NCBI GenBank assembly: GCA_023268595.1
Contig: JALQUD010000023.1
Span: forward strand, 294-11,857
Origin: Candidatus Saccharimonadia bacterium
GTDB lineage: Bacteria > Patescibacteriota > Saccharimonadia > Saccharimonadales > UBA4665
Reading direction: 5' to 3'
Length of the DNA stretch: 11,564 bases
In this document: positions 1-5,826 of the stretch, one piece after another
How positions within the stretch are numbered: the stretch's first letter is position 1
Layout: each line of letters opens with the position of its first letter
Notes under the pieces: generated by a model
What the model was told of the DNA's origin: nothing
What the model saw: only the letters and a program-made list of their open reading frames with translations
The model's database searches: none
Program-made: the position numbers and the translations under genes

Positions 1-188
1 TGTAACCGGGGTTCGGGGGCGTCATCGATGTCAAAAGCCGCGAACTCAGTAGCGCTAGCGGCGATGATACCGGTCTTGTCGGCCTCTTCATCGACGAAAT
101 ACGACCAACGCATGTAGCCGCCCTCACGCAATACCCGGTTGATTTCGGCCGTAGTGATGCGCCGGACCAGCACGCCATATGCGGCCAC
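1..188 (-). CDS. Unrecognised protein, N-terminal part (runs off left edge)
   Basis: An open frame runs from a GTG at 188 to the window edge with no stop, giving about 62 residues that begin VAAYGVLVRRITTAEINRVL. The GTG shares its G with the last base of the TAG stop of the glycosyltransferase upstream, and AAAAAGG lies about 6 bases before it, so translational coupling within one operon is likely. A TAA five codons upstream in the same frame prevents a much longer start. The visible part is soluble-looking: a short beta/alpha segment, then an acidic stretch (FVDEEADKTG) and another near residues 52-58 (AAFDIDDAPE). I see no signal peptide, membrane helix or motif that I recognise. The only functional hint is its place directly after the glycosyltransferase. 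The frame is well supported; the function is unknown. Confidence 0.7.
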   Translation of the reverse strand, partial: MAAYGVLVRRITTAEINRVLREGGYMRWSYFVDEEADKTGIIAASATEFAAFDIDDAPEPRL

Positions 189-1831
189 TACGATACGGCC
201 TTTTTATCGTTGTGCATGACCGCCTTCTCCGTCACGTCAAACTTATCGATGTATTTGCCGAACATCAGCCGCGTCTGGCTGTAAAATGCCGCGAACGAGT
301 TGTAGACTACCGTGGTCAACGGTAGATAGACCCACTGCAGCAACATGAACAATCGGTGGTGGTTCTTGTAGCGGGCCGGCTTGGGCGGCAAGGTGATCAG
401 TGAGAAGAAGATGGTGACGATCAGACCGATCAAAGCCACAGTTTGGATCCGACTCACCAGGATAGGCAGGTTCAGGGCGTAAATGTCATCAGGCTGGAAT
501 AACGCCGGTATGAAACCACCGAGCAGAATCAGCAGCGGACCCGACGCCCAGGTAACGTGGCCTTCGGTCAGACGCCAGACCTTGCCGATGAGATCGATAC
601 GCGGGATCTTCTTGCGTCCGGGATCCTTACTGAAGAAACCTTTGTTGACGACATACGCCACGTCGGATGCCCCGTATGTCCAGCGCCGCAGCTGGACGAA
701 CTGCGCCTTGAGTGTCTTGCGGTAGCCTTCAGCCAGTACGGCGTCCTGGCTGATCGGAACGAACAACGGGTAGACCCGGTAGTTACCATTGAATGCGAAG
801 TAGGAACGCCAGAACTGGTGGCCGTCTTCCACGATGGTACGCACGCTCCAGAAATCCGTTTCTATGAGTGCCGCCATCGGCTGGGCGTGCGATGAGAAAT
901 TACGCAGCGCATGCTGGCGCAGCGACACGACGATGTTAAAGAATGAGTTACCAGTGGCCAATACGCGCATCGGCGCCGGAGCATCCCAGATGTTGTTGGT
1001 GTACAGCGATACAGGCTGATACGAGGCGTGGATTGGATCAGGCGCCACGCAGTATACGTAGCTCAGTGCCGGCAGGTACTTCTTGTCCGGACGGTTGTCG
1101 GAATCCAGCGTAGTGACCAGGACACGGCGCGGGTCAATCTTGTGCTTCTCCAGATACCGCTGCAGTTCACGGCCGGCATAGGTCACGTTGCCACCCTTGC
1201 CTATCAGCTCGCCAGGAATATCTTTAGGATGTTTGACGGCGAAGGCGTCCATGAACTTGTCGCCATACTCCTTGACCAGCTGGTGCGCACGTTCCTCGAC
1301 TTCCTTACCGCCACGCTCTTCGAACGCCAGGATGAACAGGACCTTCTTCATGTCGTACTCACCCGACAATACCGACTTGATGGTCGGCTCCAGAATCTCG
1401 CGCGACTCCTTATAGGTAGCGATGATGATGGCATGGACCACTTCATCAGGCGTGACGTGGCGGACATCGACGTCATCGGACGCCCGGTGTTCCAGGTACT
1501 GTCCTAATGCTTGGTAATGCCACTTGGGAAACCGGCCATGATGCGATGGCGGACGACCGAGCTGAAGCTCCTGCAGCATGCCCTGCCAGTCGATCTTCTG
1601 ATGCTGGCGCATGATGCGGAAACCCTGCAAAGCCCGGATACCTCCGGCGATAGCCCGGGCAAAGTTGATAAGCAGATATATGAACATGAACATCGCCGCG
1701 AAGACGACATTGATGAAGCTGAGCACGAACGGTAGTATAAGCATCGACCAGGACAAGGCGCCAGGCAGGATTTCGAAGAACCGGTAGCGCCGGTCCCTTT
1801 GGTGGTTGAAAGGGATTTCTAAGTCAGTCAT
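188..1831 (-). CDS. Membrane-bound glycosyltransferase family 2 (cellulose-synthase-like fold)
   Basis: A 547-residue integral membrane GT2 enzyme, expected to transfer sugar from a nucleotide-sugar at the inner face of the membrane to a polymer or lipid acceptor. Two hydrophobic segments near residues 22-65 precede the catalytic domain (about 130-400), and three or four more follow (about 425-520). Catalytic landmarks are visible in order: the start of the nucleotide fold (VVHAIIIATYKE, 131-142), a DxD metal/UDP motif (TTLDSDNRPD, D243/D245), the acidic base pair ED (335-336, IVEDGHQFW), and QLRRW (380-384), the Q(Q/R)xRW-type acceptor motif of processive GT2 enzymes. The motif set resembles cellulose and hyaluronan synthases, but substrate and product cannot be read from sequence. 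No PilZ domain is present. It sits 45 bases after the 118-aa membrane gene and overlaps the next gene by one base. A TATAAT lies 8 bases before the ATG, so it may also have its own near-leaderless transcript. Confidence 0.88.
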   Translation of the reverse strand: MTDLEIPFNHQRDRRYRFFEILPGALSWSMLILPFVLSFINVVFAAMFMFIYLLINFARAIAGGIRALQGFRIMRQHQKIDWQGMLQELQLGRPPSHHGRFPKWHYQALGQYLEHRASDDVDVRHVTPDEVVHAIIIATYKESREILEPTIKSVLSGEYDMKKVLFILAFEERGGKEVEERAHQLVKEYGDKFMDAFAVKHPKDIPGELIGKGGNVTYAGRELQRYLEKHKIDPRRVLVTTLDSDNRPDKKYLPALSYVYCVAPDPIHASYQPVSLYTNNIWDAPAPMRVLATGNSFFNIVVSLRQHALRNFSSHAQPMAALIETDFWSVRTIVEDGHQFWRSYFAFNGNYRVYPLFVPISQDAVLAEGYRKTLKAQFVQLRRWTYGASDVAYVVNKGFFSKDPGRKKIPRIDLIGKVWRLTEGHVTWASGPLLILLGGFIPALFQPDDIYALNLPILVSRIQTVALIGLIVTIFFSLITLPPKPARYKNHHRLFMLLQWVYLPLTTVVYNSFAAFYSQTRLMFGKYIDKFDVTEKAVMHNDKKAVS

Positions 1832-1839
1832 TGCGACTT

Positions 1840-1845
1840 ATTATA
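1840..1845 (-). promoter_or_regulatory. -10 box of the glycosyltransferase gene
   Basis: A consensus TATAAT on the minus strand lies 8 bases before the ATG at 1831. With the usual 6-7 bases from the -10 box to the transcription start, the mRNA would begin within a base or two of the start codon. No Shine-Dalgarno sequence stands before this ATG. I see no good -35 element. Confidence 0.5.
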
Positions 1846-1876
1846 GACTATCGGACAAGATAATACGCTGGTCGGA

Positions 1877-2233
1877 TCAGCGGAGCGTGAGTAGCGAATC
1901 GCTGACGATTACACCGGTCAGTAATAGCAGGAAGCCAAGAACCAGTATGACTACCGACAGCTGGTGCCTGATCTGGTACGTCTTCCAGGACAGGAATGCA
2001 TGGATTCCGAAGACCAACAGCGCAAAAGCCACGAAACTGATGATCTGTTCGACGCCTCCGGTCTTGAAGGCGCTGATACCGAGGTTGCCACGGTATTGGA
2101 CGATGAAGCCGTCTCCCCCACCTTGCAGCCGGGTCAGGACCGACACGACCGTAAGCAGCGTAAGGAAGGCGTTGGCGCTTAATAGCAGCAGCACCCAGCG
2201 GTCGTGGAAGTATTTGGTAGTATCGGCTTTCAT
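1877..2233 (-). CDS. Small three-helix membrane protein, function unknown
   Basis: A 118-residue protein with three confident hydrophobic spans, about residues 13-34, 64-84 and 92-112. It has a short charged N-terminus (MKADTTKYFHDR) and a mainly polar loop (35-63) between helices 1 and 2, which carries FIVQYRGNLGIS. I recognise no family. It precedes the glycosyltransferase by 45 bases on the same strand and may be its accessory membrane subunit; that rests on position only. A competing minus-strand frame (1848-2336) overlaps it but runs through tRNA-Gly and reads as arginine-rich low-complexity sequence, whereas this frame has typical membrane-protein composition. The ATG lies 32 bases after the 3' end of tRNA-Gly, with a possible TATACT at 2253-2258 between them and no clear ribosome binding site. 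Confidence 0.75.
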   Translation of the reverse strand: MKADTTKYFHDRWVLLLLSANAFLTLLTVVSVLTRLQGGGDGFIVQYRGNLGISAFKTGGVEQIISFVAFALLVFGIHAFLSWKTYQIRHQLSVVILVLGFLLLLTGVIVSDSLLTLR

Positions 2234-2252
2234 ATCGTTCGGTTTCGTATCC

Positions 2253-2258
2253 AGTATA
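2253..2258 (-). promoter_or_regulatory. Possible -10 box for the 118-aa membrane gene
   Basis: TATACT on the minus strand, 19 bases before the ATG at 2233 and just after the tRNA-Gly CCA end. A start here would give a leader of about 12 bases. The -35 region would fall inside the tRNA acceptor arm and matches no consensus, so read-through from the tRNA transcript is an alternative. Confidence 0.35.
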
Positions 2259-2265
2259 ACTGAAA

Positions 2266-2340
2266 TGGTGCGGGTGGCGGGAGTCGAACCCGCGTCTCAA
2301 CCTTGGGAAGGTCATATAATGGCCGTTATACGACACCCGC
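2266..2340 (-). tRNA. tRNA-Gly (anticodon CCC), CCA encoded
   Basis: The minus strand folds as a cloverleaf. The acceptor stem GCGGGTG (2340-2334) pairs exactly with CACCCGC (2276-2270), followed by discriminator A and an encoded CCA (2268-2266). The T arm carries GGTTCGACTCC inside a GCGGG/CCCGC stem. The anticodon stem TGACC/GGTTG closes the 7-base loop TTCCCAA, giving anticodon CCC with A37, which reads GGG glycine codons. A TCC anticodon would need C at position 37 and a weaker stem, so CCC is preferred. The 5' end touches an inverted-repeat element (2340-2465), and I see no clear promoter directly in front. It may be transcribed from the promoter of tRNA-Thr upstream. Confidence 0.93.
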
Positions 2341-2465
2341 CTGGGAAACGTACCCAGGGTAATCTGCTGTGTTGTCGCCTGCGTTGCTCGTTCACCGTAT
2401 CTCGATACGGCTCATTCCGCTACTCGGCTCCGCCTTGCATATTATTCCTGGATACATTTCCCAGC
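2340..2465 (-). repeat. Inverted-repeat element between two tRNA genes (possible structured RNA or MITE/REP-like repeat)
   Basis: The ends are a 19-base inverted repeat: CCTGGGAAACGTACCCAGG at 2340-2358 and CCTGGATACATTTCCCAGC at 2447-2465. Apart from the outermost base the arms match over 18 positions with only two transitions. In the minus-strand RNA, the sense of both tRNAs, both differences become U.G pairs, giving an 18-bp stem. This continues after a small loop as UAAU/AUUA and UGC/GCA. Each arm can also fold on itself (CCTGGG/CCCAGG). The interior holds a 6-bp hairpin, CCGTAT-CTCG-ATACGG (2395-2410), flanked by two similar direct segments of the CGAGYARCGSA type. No open frame is evident. 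It could be a mobile miniature element, a REP-like repeat or a conserved structured RNA. No second copy occurs in this window. Confidence 0.6.
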
Positions 2466-2491
2466 AACTTCCAGCAACCAGTACTTGGTTG
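2461..2491. repeat. Short tandem repeat and adjoining hairpin
   Basis: CCAGCAACTT (2461-2470) is followed directly by CCAGCAACCA (2471-2480). The second copy begins a 6-bp hairpin, CAACCA-GTACT-TGGTTG (2475-2491). No T-run follows on either strand, so it is not an evident terminator. It lies at the outer edge of the inter-tRNA element and may be part of it or an insertion scar. Confidence 0.4.
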
Positions 2492-2527
2492 TCTTGAATA
2501 TATTGGATATAAATGAATTCAAAAATG

Positions 2528-2604
2528 TGGAGCCACCTTGGGGATTCGAACCCCAGACCCCCGCTTTACGAAAGCGGTGCTCTAGCCAACTGAGCTAAGG
2601 TGGC
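2528..2604 (-). tRNA. tRNA-Thr (anticodon CGT), CCA encoded
   Basis: The minus strand gives a full cloverleaf. The acceptor GCCACCT (2604-2598) pairs with AGGTGGC (2538-2532), followed by discriminator T and encoded CCA (2530-2528). The D arm is of the AGCTCAGTTGG type. The anticodon stem CCGCT/AGCGG closes loop TTCGTAA, giving anticodon CGT for ACG threonine codons. The T arm is CTGGGGTTCGAATCCCCA-like. A TTTTT tract begins two bases after the CCA. An extended -10 (TGGTATACT) stands 20 bases before the 5' end. tRNA-Gly lies 187 bases downstream on the same strand. Confidence 0.96.
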
Positions 2605-2623
2605 GTCTCTGCCAGACCCCGGT

Positions 2624-2632
2624 AGTATACCA
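2624..2632 (-). promoter_or_regulatory. Extended -10 promoter of tRNA-Thr
   Basis: TGGTATACT on the minus strand: a TATACT -10 box (2624-2629) with a TGN extension (2630-2632). It would start transcription about 13 bases before the mature tRNA 5' end. No strong -35 is needed with an extended -10. It is divergent from the promoter of the HAD-like gene. Confidence 0.5.
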
Positions 2633-2680
2633 GATAGCGACAAGCGGCGGAATATCTTATGCGGACCGTCCAGGATGACG

Positions 2681-2686
2681 TACACT
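2681..2686 (+). promoter_or_regulatory. -10 box of the HAD-like gene
   Basis: TACACT lies six bases before the ATG at 2693, so transcription would begin at or next to the A of the start codon. The intervening bases are GGGGGC. A weak -35 candidate is TTATGC at 2657-2662, with 18-bp spacing. Confidence 0.4.
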
Positions 2687-2692
2687 GGGGGC

Positions 2693-3547
2693 ATGTTTAC
2701 GAGTGAGCAGCCCGCCGGTGAATTACCAACTATCGAGGTGCCAGTCTTCGTCGTCATGGACCACGACCGCACCCGGGCGCGGGTCGATGCCGGTGTCGAC
2801 CGGCTGCTCCATCTGGCAGCGCGGCACGGTATCGATGAGATGGCAGTGCGACAAGCCCAGGCCAGCATCGAAGCAGATGGCATGTCGTTCGCTCCGCTCA
2901 GCTTCATCCGCGAGCTGCTTGCCCGCAACGGCCGGCAAGTTGAGTTAGCGCAGCTGCGCGACGAGTTCGTTACTAATGGAAGCAAGGCCGACCAGCTACT
3001 CTACCCCGGTGTCAGCCAGTTTGAGCACGGACTACGCTCAGCGCCATCCGTCCCGTATATGGTACTGACTGCAGGCGTCGATACCGAATGGCAGGAATGG
3101 AAACTTGCTGCCAGTGGATTCGACGGTTACGCCCACATAATACCCGTACCTGAAGGCAGCCTTACCCCGCCGAAAGGACCGGTAATCACCTCTTGGCAAT
3201 CCCCCGACAACACCTACAGCGTGACCGCGTACGACGTATCAGGACGACCGGTCGCACTCATCCGTGCGCACAATGTCATGCTGGTTGACGATAAGGCGGT
3301 CTCGTTCCAAGGCCTGCCAGCCGGCAGCCATGGAGCATACGTCGTATACGACGACGCAGGACTGATCAGTCAAGGCAACGCATCGATGCTACCGGCGGAT
3401 TGTTCAATCACGACGGTGCATGATCTGAGCGGCATCAATATGCAATTACTGAGGCCCGATGCCGGGACGACCAATATAGGAATACTCAGCCAAGCTGTGT
3501 CGTATGTGCCACTCGCCTTGGATAACTACACTATGGAGGCTGTTTAG
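2693..3547 (+). CDS. Divergent HAD-superfamily-like protein
   Basis: A 284-residue cytoplasmic protein with HAD phosphohydrolase landmarks in the right order. Motif I is a hydrophobic strand ending in DHDRT (VFVVMDHDRT, D23/D25/T27), matching DxDx(T/V). Motif II is a strand ending in T (YMVLTAG, T127). K137 or a nearby lysine may serve as motif III. Motif IV is a strand ending in DD (NVMLVDD, D199/D200). The 100-residue gap between motifs I and II fits an alpha-helical C1-type cap. After about residue 205 the family match fades. The frame extends upstream to a GTG inside tRNA-Thr, so the ATG at 2693 was chosen because it follows a -10 box directly and ends the tRNA overlap; ATG 2675 is a second option. 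It converges on the yvcK-like gene with a 4-base tail overlap. Substrate is unknown; overall similarity to typical HAD enzymes is weak. Confidence 0.72.
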   Translation: MFTSEQPAGELPTIEVPVFVVMDHDRTRARVDAGVDRLLHLAARHGIDEMAVRQAQASIEADGMSFAPLSFIRELLARNGRQVELAQLRDEFVTNGSKADQLLYPGVSQFEHGLRSAPSVPYMVLTAGVDTEWQEWKLAASGFDGYAHIIPVPEGSLTPPKGPVITSWQSPDNTYSVTAYDVSGRPVALIRAHNVMLVDDKAVSFQGLPAGSHGAYVVYDDAGLISQGNASMLPADCSITTVHDLSGINMQLLRPDAGTTNIGILSQAVSYVPLALDNYTMEAV

Positions 3548-4749
3548 GCTAGCAGCCTCTCGCGGATGACACGGGCGGCAACCGCGCCGTTAGTCTTTAC
3601 CTGGCTCCGCAGATGAGCGATAGCATCATTAGGATCAGCCGACTCAGCACCAGCCACATCGGCTAGCGCCGCAGTCACCACGCGCATGTCAGGCATTTGC
3701 GAGGCGTCATAACTGAACGGCACTTTGCCCTCTGGCAATCCTTCGGTAACCTCATTGACCAGGGTCAGATCGACTACACGTCCCAAAAGATGGCCCTGCT
3801 TGGCGATATACTCAGCCAGCTCCATGCCTCGTGTGTCCCGGTCAACCGTCATATTTGCGATAGTGACCAGGCGGCCATCATGCTCTTTGTTGGCGGCAAA
3901 AGCCTGCTTGATGCCAGGCACGCTAGCACTCGCACCGATCGAGGTGTACAGACTACCCGGCATGACGACGATGGTGTCGGCGGTAGCGATCGCTTCGCTG
4001 GCCGCGCGGTATGCCTGCACTGTGCGGCCGGCCTCGACATGGTATACGCCGACCTGTGCATTATGCGGCTCCTCAAGTTCCATGTCGTCGATACGGCCCT
4101 CTTCGTAATAAACGTTCTTGCCATCGAGCATCACCAGATGATGCCGATCTTCGCTGACAGGTACGACATTGACCCGGCTATCGACATCGAGATCACGGCT
4201 GACTGAACCGATAGCATCAGCGAGACCGCGCCCTTCCATCAACCGCTGTGTCGTATAGATGTTACCAAAACTCTGACCTTTGTAGCCATCCCGCCCCAGA
4301 CCAGCCTCGAACTCGATCAGACGCGGCATAAGCAGCTTGCGTATACCATCGAGCGTACGCCCGACCGCTTCGCGCTGTTGCGGCCCAAAACCTTGCGAGA
4401 CCTCGCGCATATCGGCAATGGCAGCATCAAGCTCTTGTTCGCCTTCATCGCCGAAACGGCGTTCGAAGATCTCGCCAGCCGGGTTGCGACTCAGTGCTGT
4501 CATGATACGGCGTGAATCACCAACCGCCGGAGTATCGAAAGCTTGGCGAAGCCTACCGGTGGCACCACCGCTATCAGCCGTACCGGTGACGATCGTAAAA
4601 CGGGCATCAGGCATCGCCTCTATGAATTCCGGCGCGACCGAGGCCGTACCGCTACCACCACCGAACAAGACGACATCCTGCCGTCCTACCTGATCTTCCA
4701 GATCTTCGATATGTTCGAATCCAAAACCGTTGGTTTCTATGCTACTCAT
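3544..4749 (-). CDS. YvcK/GlmR-type CofD-like nucleotide-sugar-binding protein
   Basis: A 401-residue member of the CofD/YvcK family. The YvcK (GlmR) branch binds UDP-GlcNAc-type ligands and helps direct carbon to cell-wall precursors during gluconeogenic growth, rather than transferring lactyl-phosphate as CofD does. Conserved blocks are present in order: the P-loop-like GGGSGTASV (30-38), TADSGGATGRLR (57-68), GNIYTT (162-167), and PGSLYTSIGAS (264-274), the hallmark of the family. The N-terminal 24 residues (MSSIETNGFG onward) and about 30 alanine-rich C-terminal residues are extensions beyond the core. No F420 pathway genes are nearby, which favours YvcK over CofD. It is divergent from the TrmB-like regulator across 186 bp and overlaps the HAD-like gene tail to tail by four bases. 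No Shine-Dalgarno is seen; an AT-rich TATATA (4766-4771) lies 16 bases upstream of the ATG. Confidence 0.87.
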   Translation of the reverse strand: MSSIETNGFGFEHIEDLEDQVGRQDVVLFGGGSGTASVAPEFIEAMPDARFTIVTGTADSGGATGRLRQAFDTPAVGDSRRIMTALSRNPAGEIFERRFGDEGEQELDAAIADMREVSQGFGPQQREAVGRTLDGIRKLLMPRLIEFEAGLGRDGYKGQSFGNIYTTQRLMEGRGLADAIGSVSRDLDVDSRVNVVPVSEDRHHLVMLDGKNVYYEEGRIDDMELEEPHNAQVGVYHVEAGRTVQAYRAASEAIATADTIVVMPGSLYTSIGASASVPGIKQAFAANKEHDGRLVTIANMTVDRDTRGMELAEYIAKQGHLLGRVVDLTLVNEVTEGLPEGKVPFSYDASQMPDMRVVTAALADVAGAESADPNDAIAHLRSQVKTNGAVAARVIRERLLA

Positions 4750-4765
4750 GATAGTTATTCAGGGC

Positions 4766-4771
4766 TATATA
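4766..4771 (-). promoter_or_regulatory. Possible -10 box of the yvcK-like gene
   Basis: TATATA on the minus strand, 16 bases before the ATG at 4749, would give a leader of about 10 bases without a ribosome binding site. No convincing -35 is visible. It is the most promoter-like stretch in this short divergent region for that strand. Confidence 0.35.
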
Positions 4772-4793
4772 TTTGAAGTACAGTTTGACCTAT

Positions 4794-4815
4794 GAGCGGT
4801 CTCTGAGCGGTCTCG
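4794..4815. repeat. Two tandem 11-bp repeats in the divergent promoter region (candidate operator)
   Basis: GAGCGGTCTCT is followed at once by GAGCGGTCTCG. The 11-bp period is about one helical turn, so two protein subunits could sit on the same DNA face. The repeat lies between the yvcK-like gene and the TrmB-like regulator, some 25-30 bases upstream of the presumed yvcK-like -10 box and over 100 bases before the regulator promoter. Binding of the adjacent regulator is inference. The rest of the 4750-4935 interval shows only the promoters listed. Confidence 0.45.
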
Positions 4816-4921
4816 CCGTAACCTCACCTGTTTCCGTTCATGATAGTACCACTTTGCGTACAGGGATGAAAGAAAAATGGCAACATTTTTTTGACAATTT
4901 AATAGATAGGGCGCATCATGA

Positions 4922-4930
4922 TGCTATAAT
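4922..4930 (+). promoter_or_regulatory. Extended -10 promoter of the TrmB-like regulator gene
   Basis: TGCTATAAT, a perfect -10 with TGN extension, ends only five bases before ATG 4936. If that ATG is used the message is leaderless. If the second in-frame ATG (4948) is used the leader is about 11 bases. A TTGACA at 4891-4896 is 28 bases from the box and so is not its -35. Confidence 0.6.
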
Positions 4931-4935
4931 CAGGA

Positions 4936-5739
4936 ATGACAAACGCCATGGACAAGCACACCGACAAGCTCATCACCTTGCTGGAAGACATCGAGATTCC
5001 ACGCAGCGCGGCCATAACCTACGCCGCCCTACTGGAGTCCGGATCGGTTTCAATCCGTAAGCTGGCAAACGCCACCGGCATCAACCGTGGCACGACGTAT
5101 GACTCATTGAAGCTATTGGTCACAGCCGGACTGGTCAGCGTCAAGGGCGGCGATGGCAAGCGTGACCGCTACACCGCCGAATCGCCGGAACGGGTCCACG
5201 ACATCATCCGCGACAAGCGGCGCGATCTGCTCGAGGCCTCGAACATCGCCAAGGAAATAGTGCCGCAGCTGCTCGCCAGCCAAGGCAGCCCGGGCGGCAA
5301 ACCAATCGTACGCTATTACGAAGGCGACGAAGGTGTGGCTGCCGTGCTGCGCGACGTATTGCAGACGTGCCGGCAACTCGACGAACCACACTACCATGCT
5401 TACTCATCCGCTCCGGTCCGCGAGCTGCTCTACCGGAACTTTCCACAGTTCACCGAACGCCGCATCGCCGAAGACATCGGTGTGTCGGTCATATCGGTCG
5501 GCGAAGGTGGTGAGGAAGCCGAGAAATCCGAGCGCAAGTGGCTGGGAGCCGACAGCTCGACTGCCGGCCAGCCAGCAGCGCAAGACCGCATCATATCAAG
5601 CTACACCATCATCTACGGCAACAAAGTCGCGACCATATCGATAGCCCAGGACGACACACCATACGGCGTAGTGATCGAGGACGCTGGCGCAGCCGCTATG
5701 CAGCGTCAGGTCTTCGCGCACGTCTGGCGCACACTCTAA
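4936..5739 (+). CDS. TrmB-like transcriptional regulator
   Basis: A 267-residue DNA-binding protein. Residues about 15-80 form a TrmB-type winged helix-turn-helix: a first helix (AAITYAALLESGSVSI), an HTH with the recognition segment NATGINRGTTYDSLKLL (45-61), then the wing (GLVSVKGGDGKRDRYTAE, 65-82). A basic helix (ERVHDIIRDKRRDLLEASN, 85-103) resembles the TrmB linker coiled coil used for dimerisation. The C-terminal part (about 123-265) looks like an effector domain of the PLD-like kind common in TrmB homologues, but lacks an obvious HKD catalytic motif, so a sensory role is likely. TrmB proteins usually sense sugars; the ligand here is unknown. It is divergent from the yvcK-like gene, a natural candidate target together with its own promoter. 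The first ATG (4936) sits five bases after a TATAAT; the second is four codons later. No Shine-Dalgarno is present. Confidence 0.87.
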   Translation: MTNAMDKHTDKLITLLEDIEIPRSAAITYAALLESGSVSIRKLANATGINRGTTYDSLKLLVTAGLVSVKGGDGKRDRYTAESPERVHDIIRDKRRDLLEASNIAKEIVPQLLASQGSPGGKPIVRYYEGDEGVAAVLRDVLQTCRQLDEPHYHAYSSAPVRELLYRNFPQFTERRIAEDIGVSVISVGEGGEEAEKSERKWLGADSSTAGQPAAQDRIISSYTIIYGNKVATISIAQDDTPYGVVIEDAGAAAMQRQVFAHVWRTL

Positions 5740-5758
5740 GACCACGCTTTCATGCCGT

Positions 5759-5777
5759 TGAACACTTAAATTGTTCA
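5759..5777. terminator. Weak hairpin between convergent genes
   Basis: TGAACA-CTTAAAT-TGTTCA, a 6-bp stem with a 7-base loop, lies 19 bases after the stop of the TrmB-like gene and about 50 bases beyond the stop of the convergent 174-aa gene. It is AT-rich and followed on the plus strand only by GCTTTTC, so it would be a poor intrinsic terminator. A protein-binding site is an alternative. Confidence 0.35.
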
Positions 5778-5826
5778 GCTTTTCAATCTGTTAGAGATAG
5801 TCGTGAACACATACGAACCATCCGAC

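Noticed and set aside
1028..1507. A 159-codon plus-strand open frame
   Set aside because: It is wholly antisense to the catalytic domain of the glycosyltransferase.
1848..2336. A 162-codon minus-strand open frame
   Set aside because: It begins inside tRNA-Gly and overlaps the 118-aa membrane protein in another frame; composition is Arg/Pro-rich as expected for a shadow frame.
1806..2516. A 236-codon plus-strand open frame
   Set aside because: It crosses the 118-aa membrane gene, tRNA-Gly and the inverted-repeat element and has no family-like content.
2600..2692. An upstream GTG start for the HAD-like gene
   Set aside because: The GTG lies within tRNA-Thr and the added codons cover the tRNA promoter region; ATG 2693 behind a -10 box is more plausible.
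4891..4930. TTGACA (4891) and TATAAT (4925) as a classical promoter pair
   Set aside because: They are 28 bases apart, far from the 16-18 required. The TATAAT has its own TGN extension.
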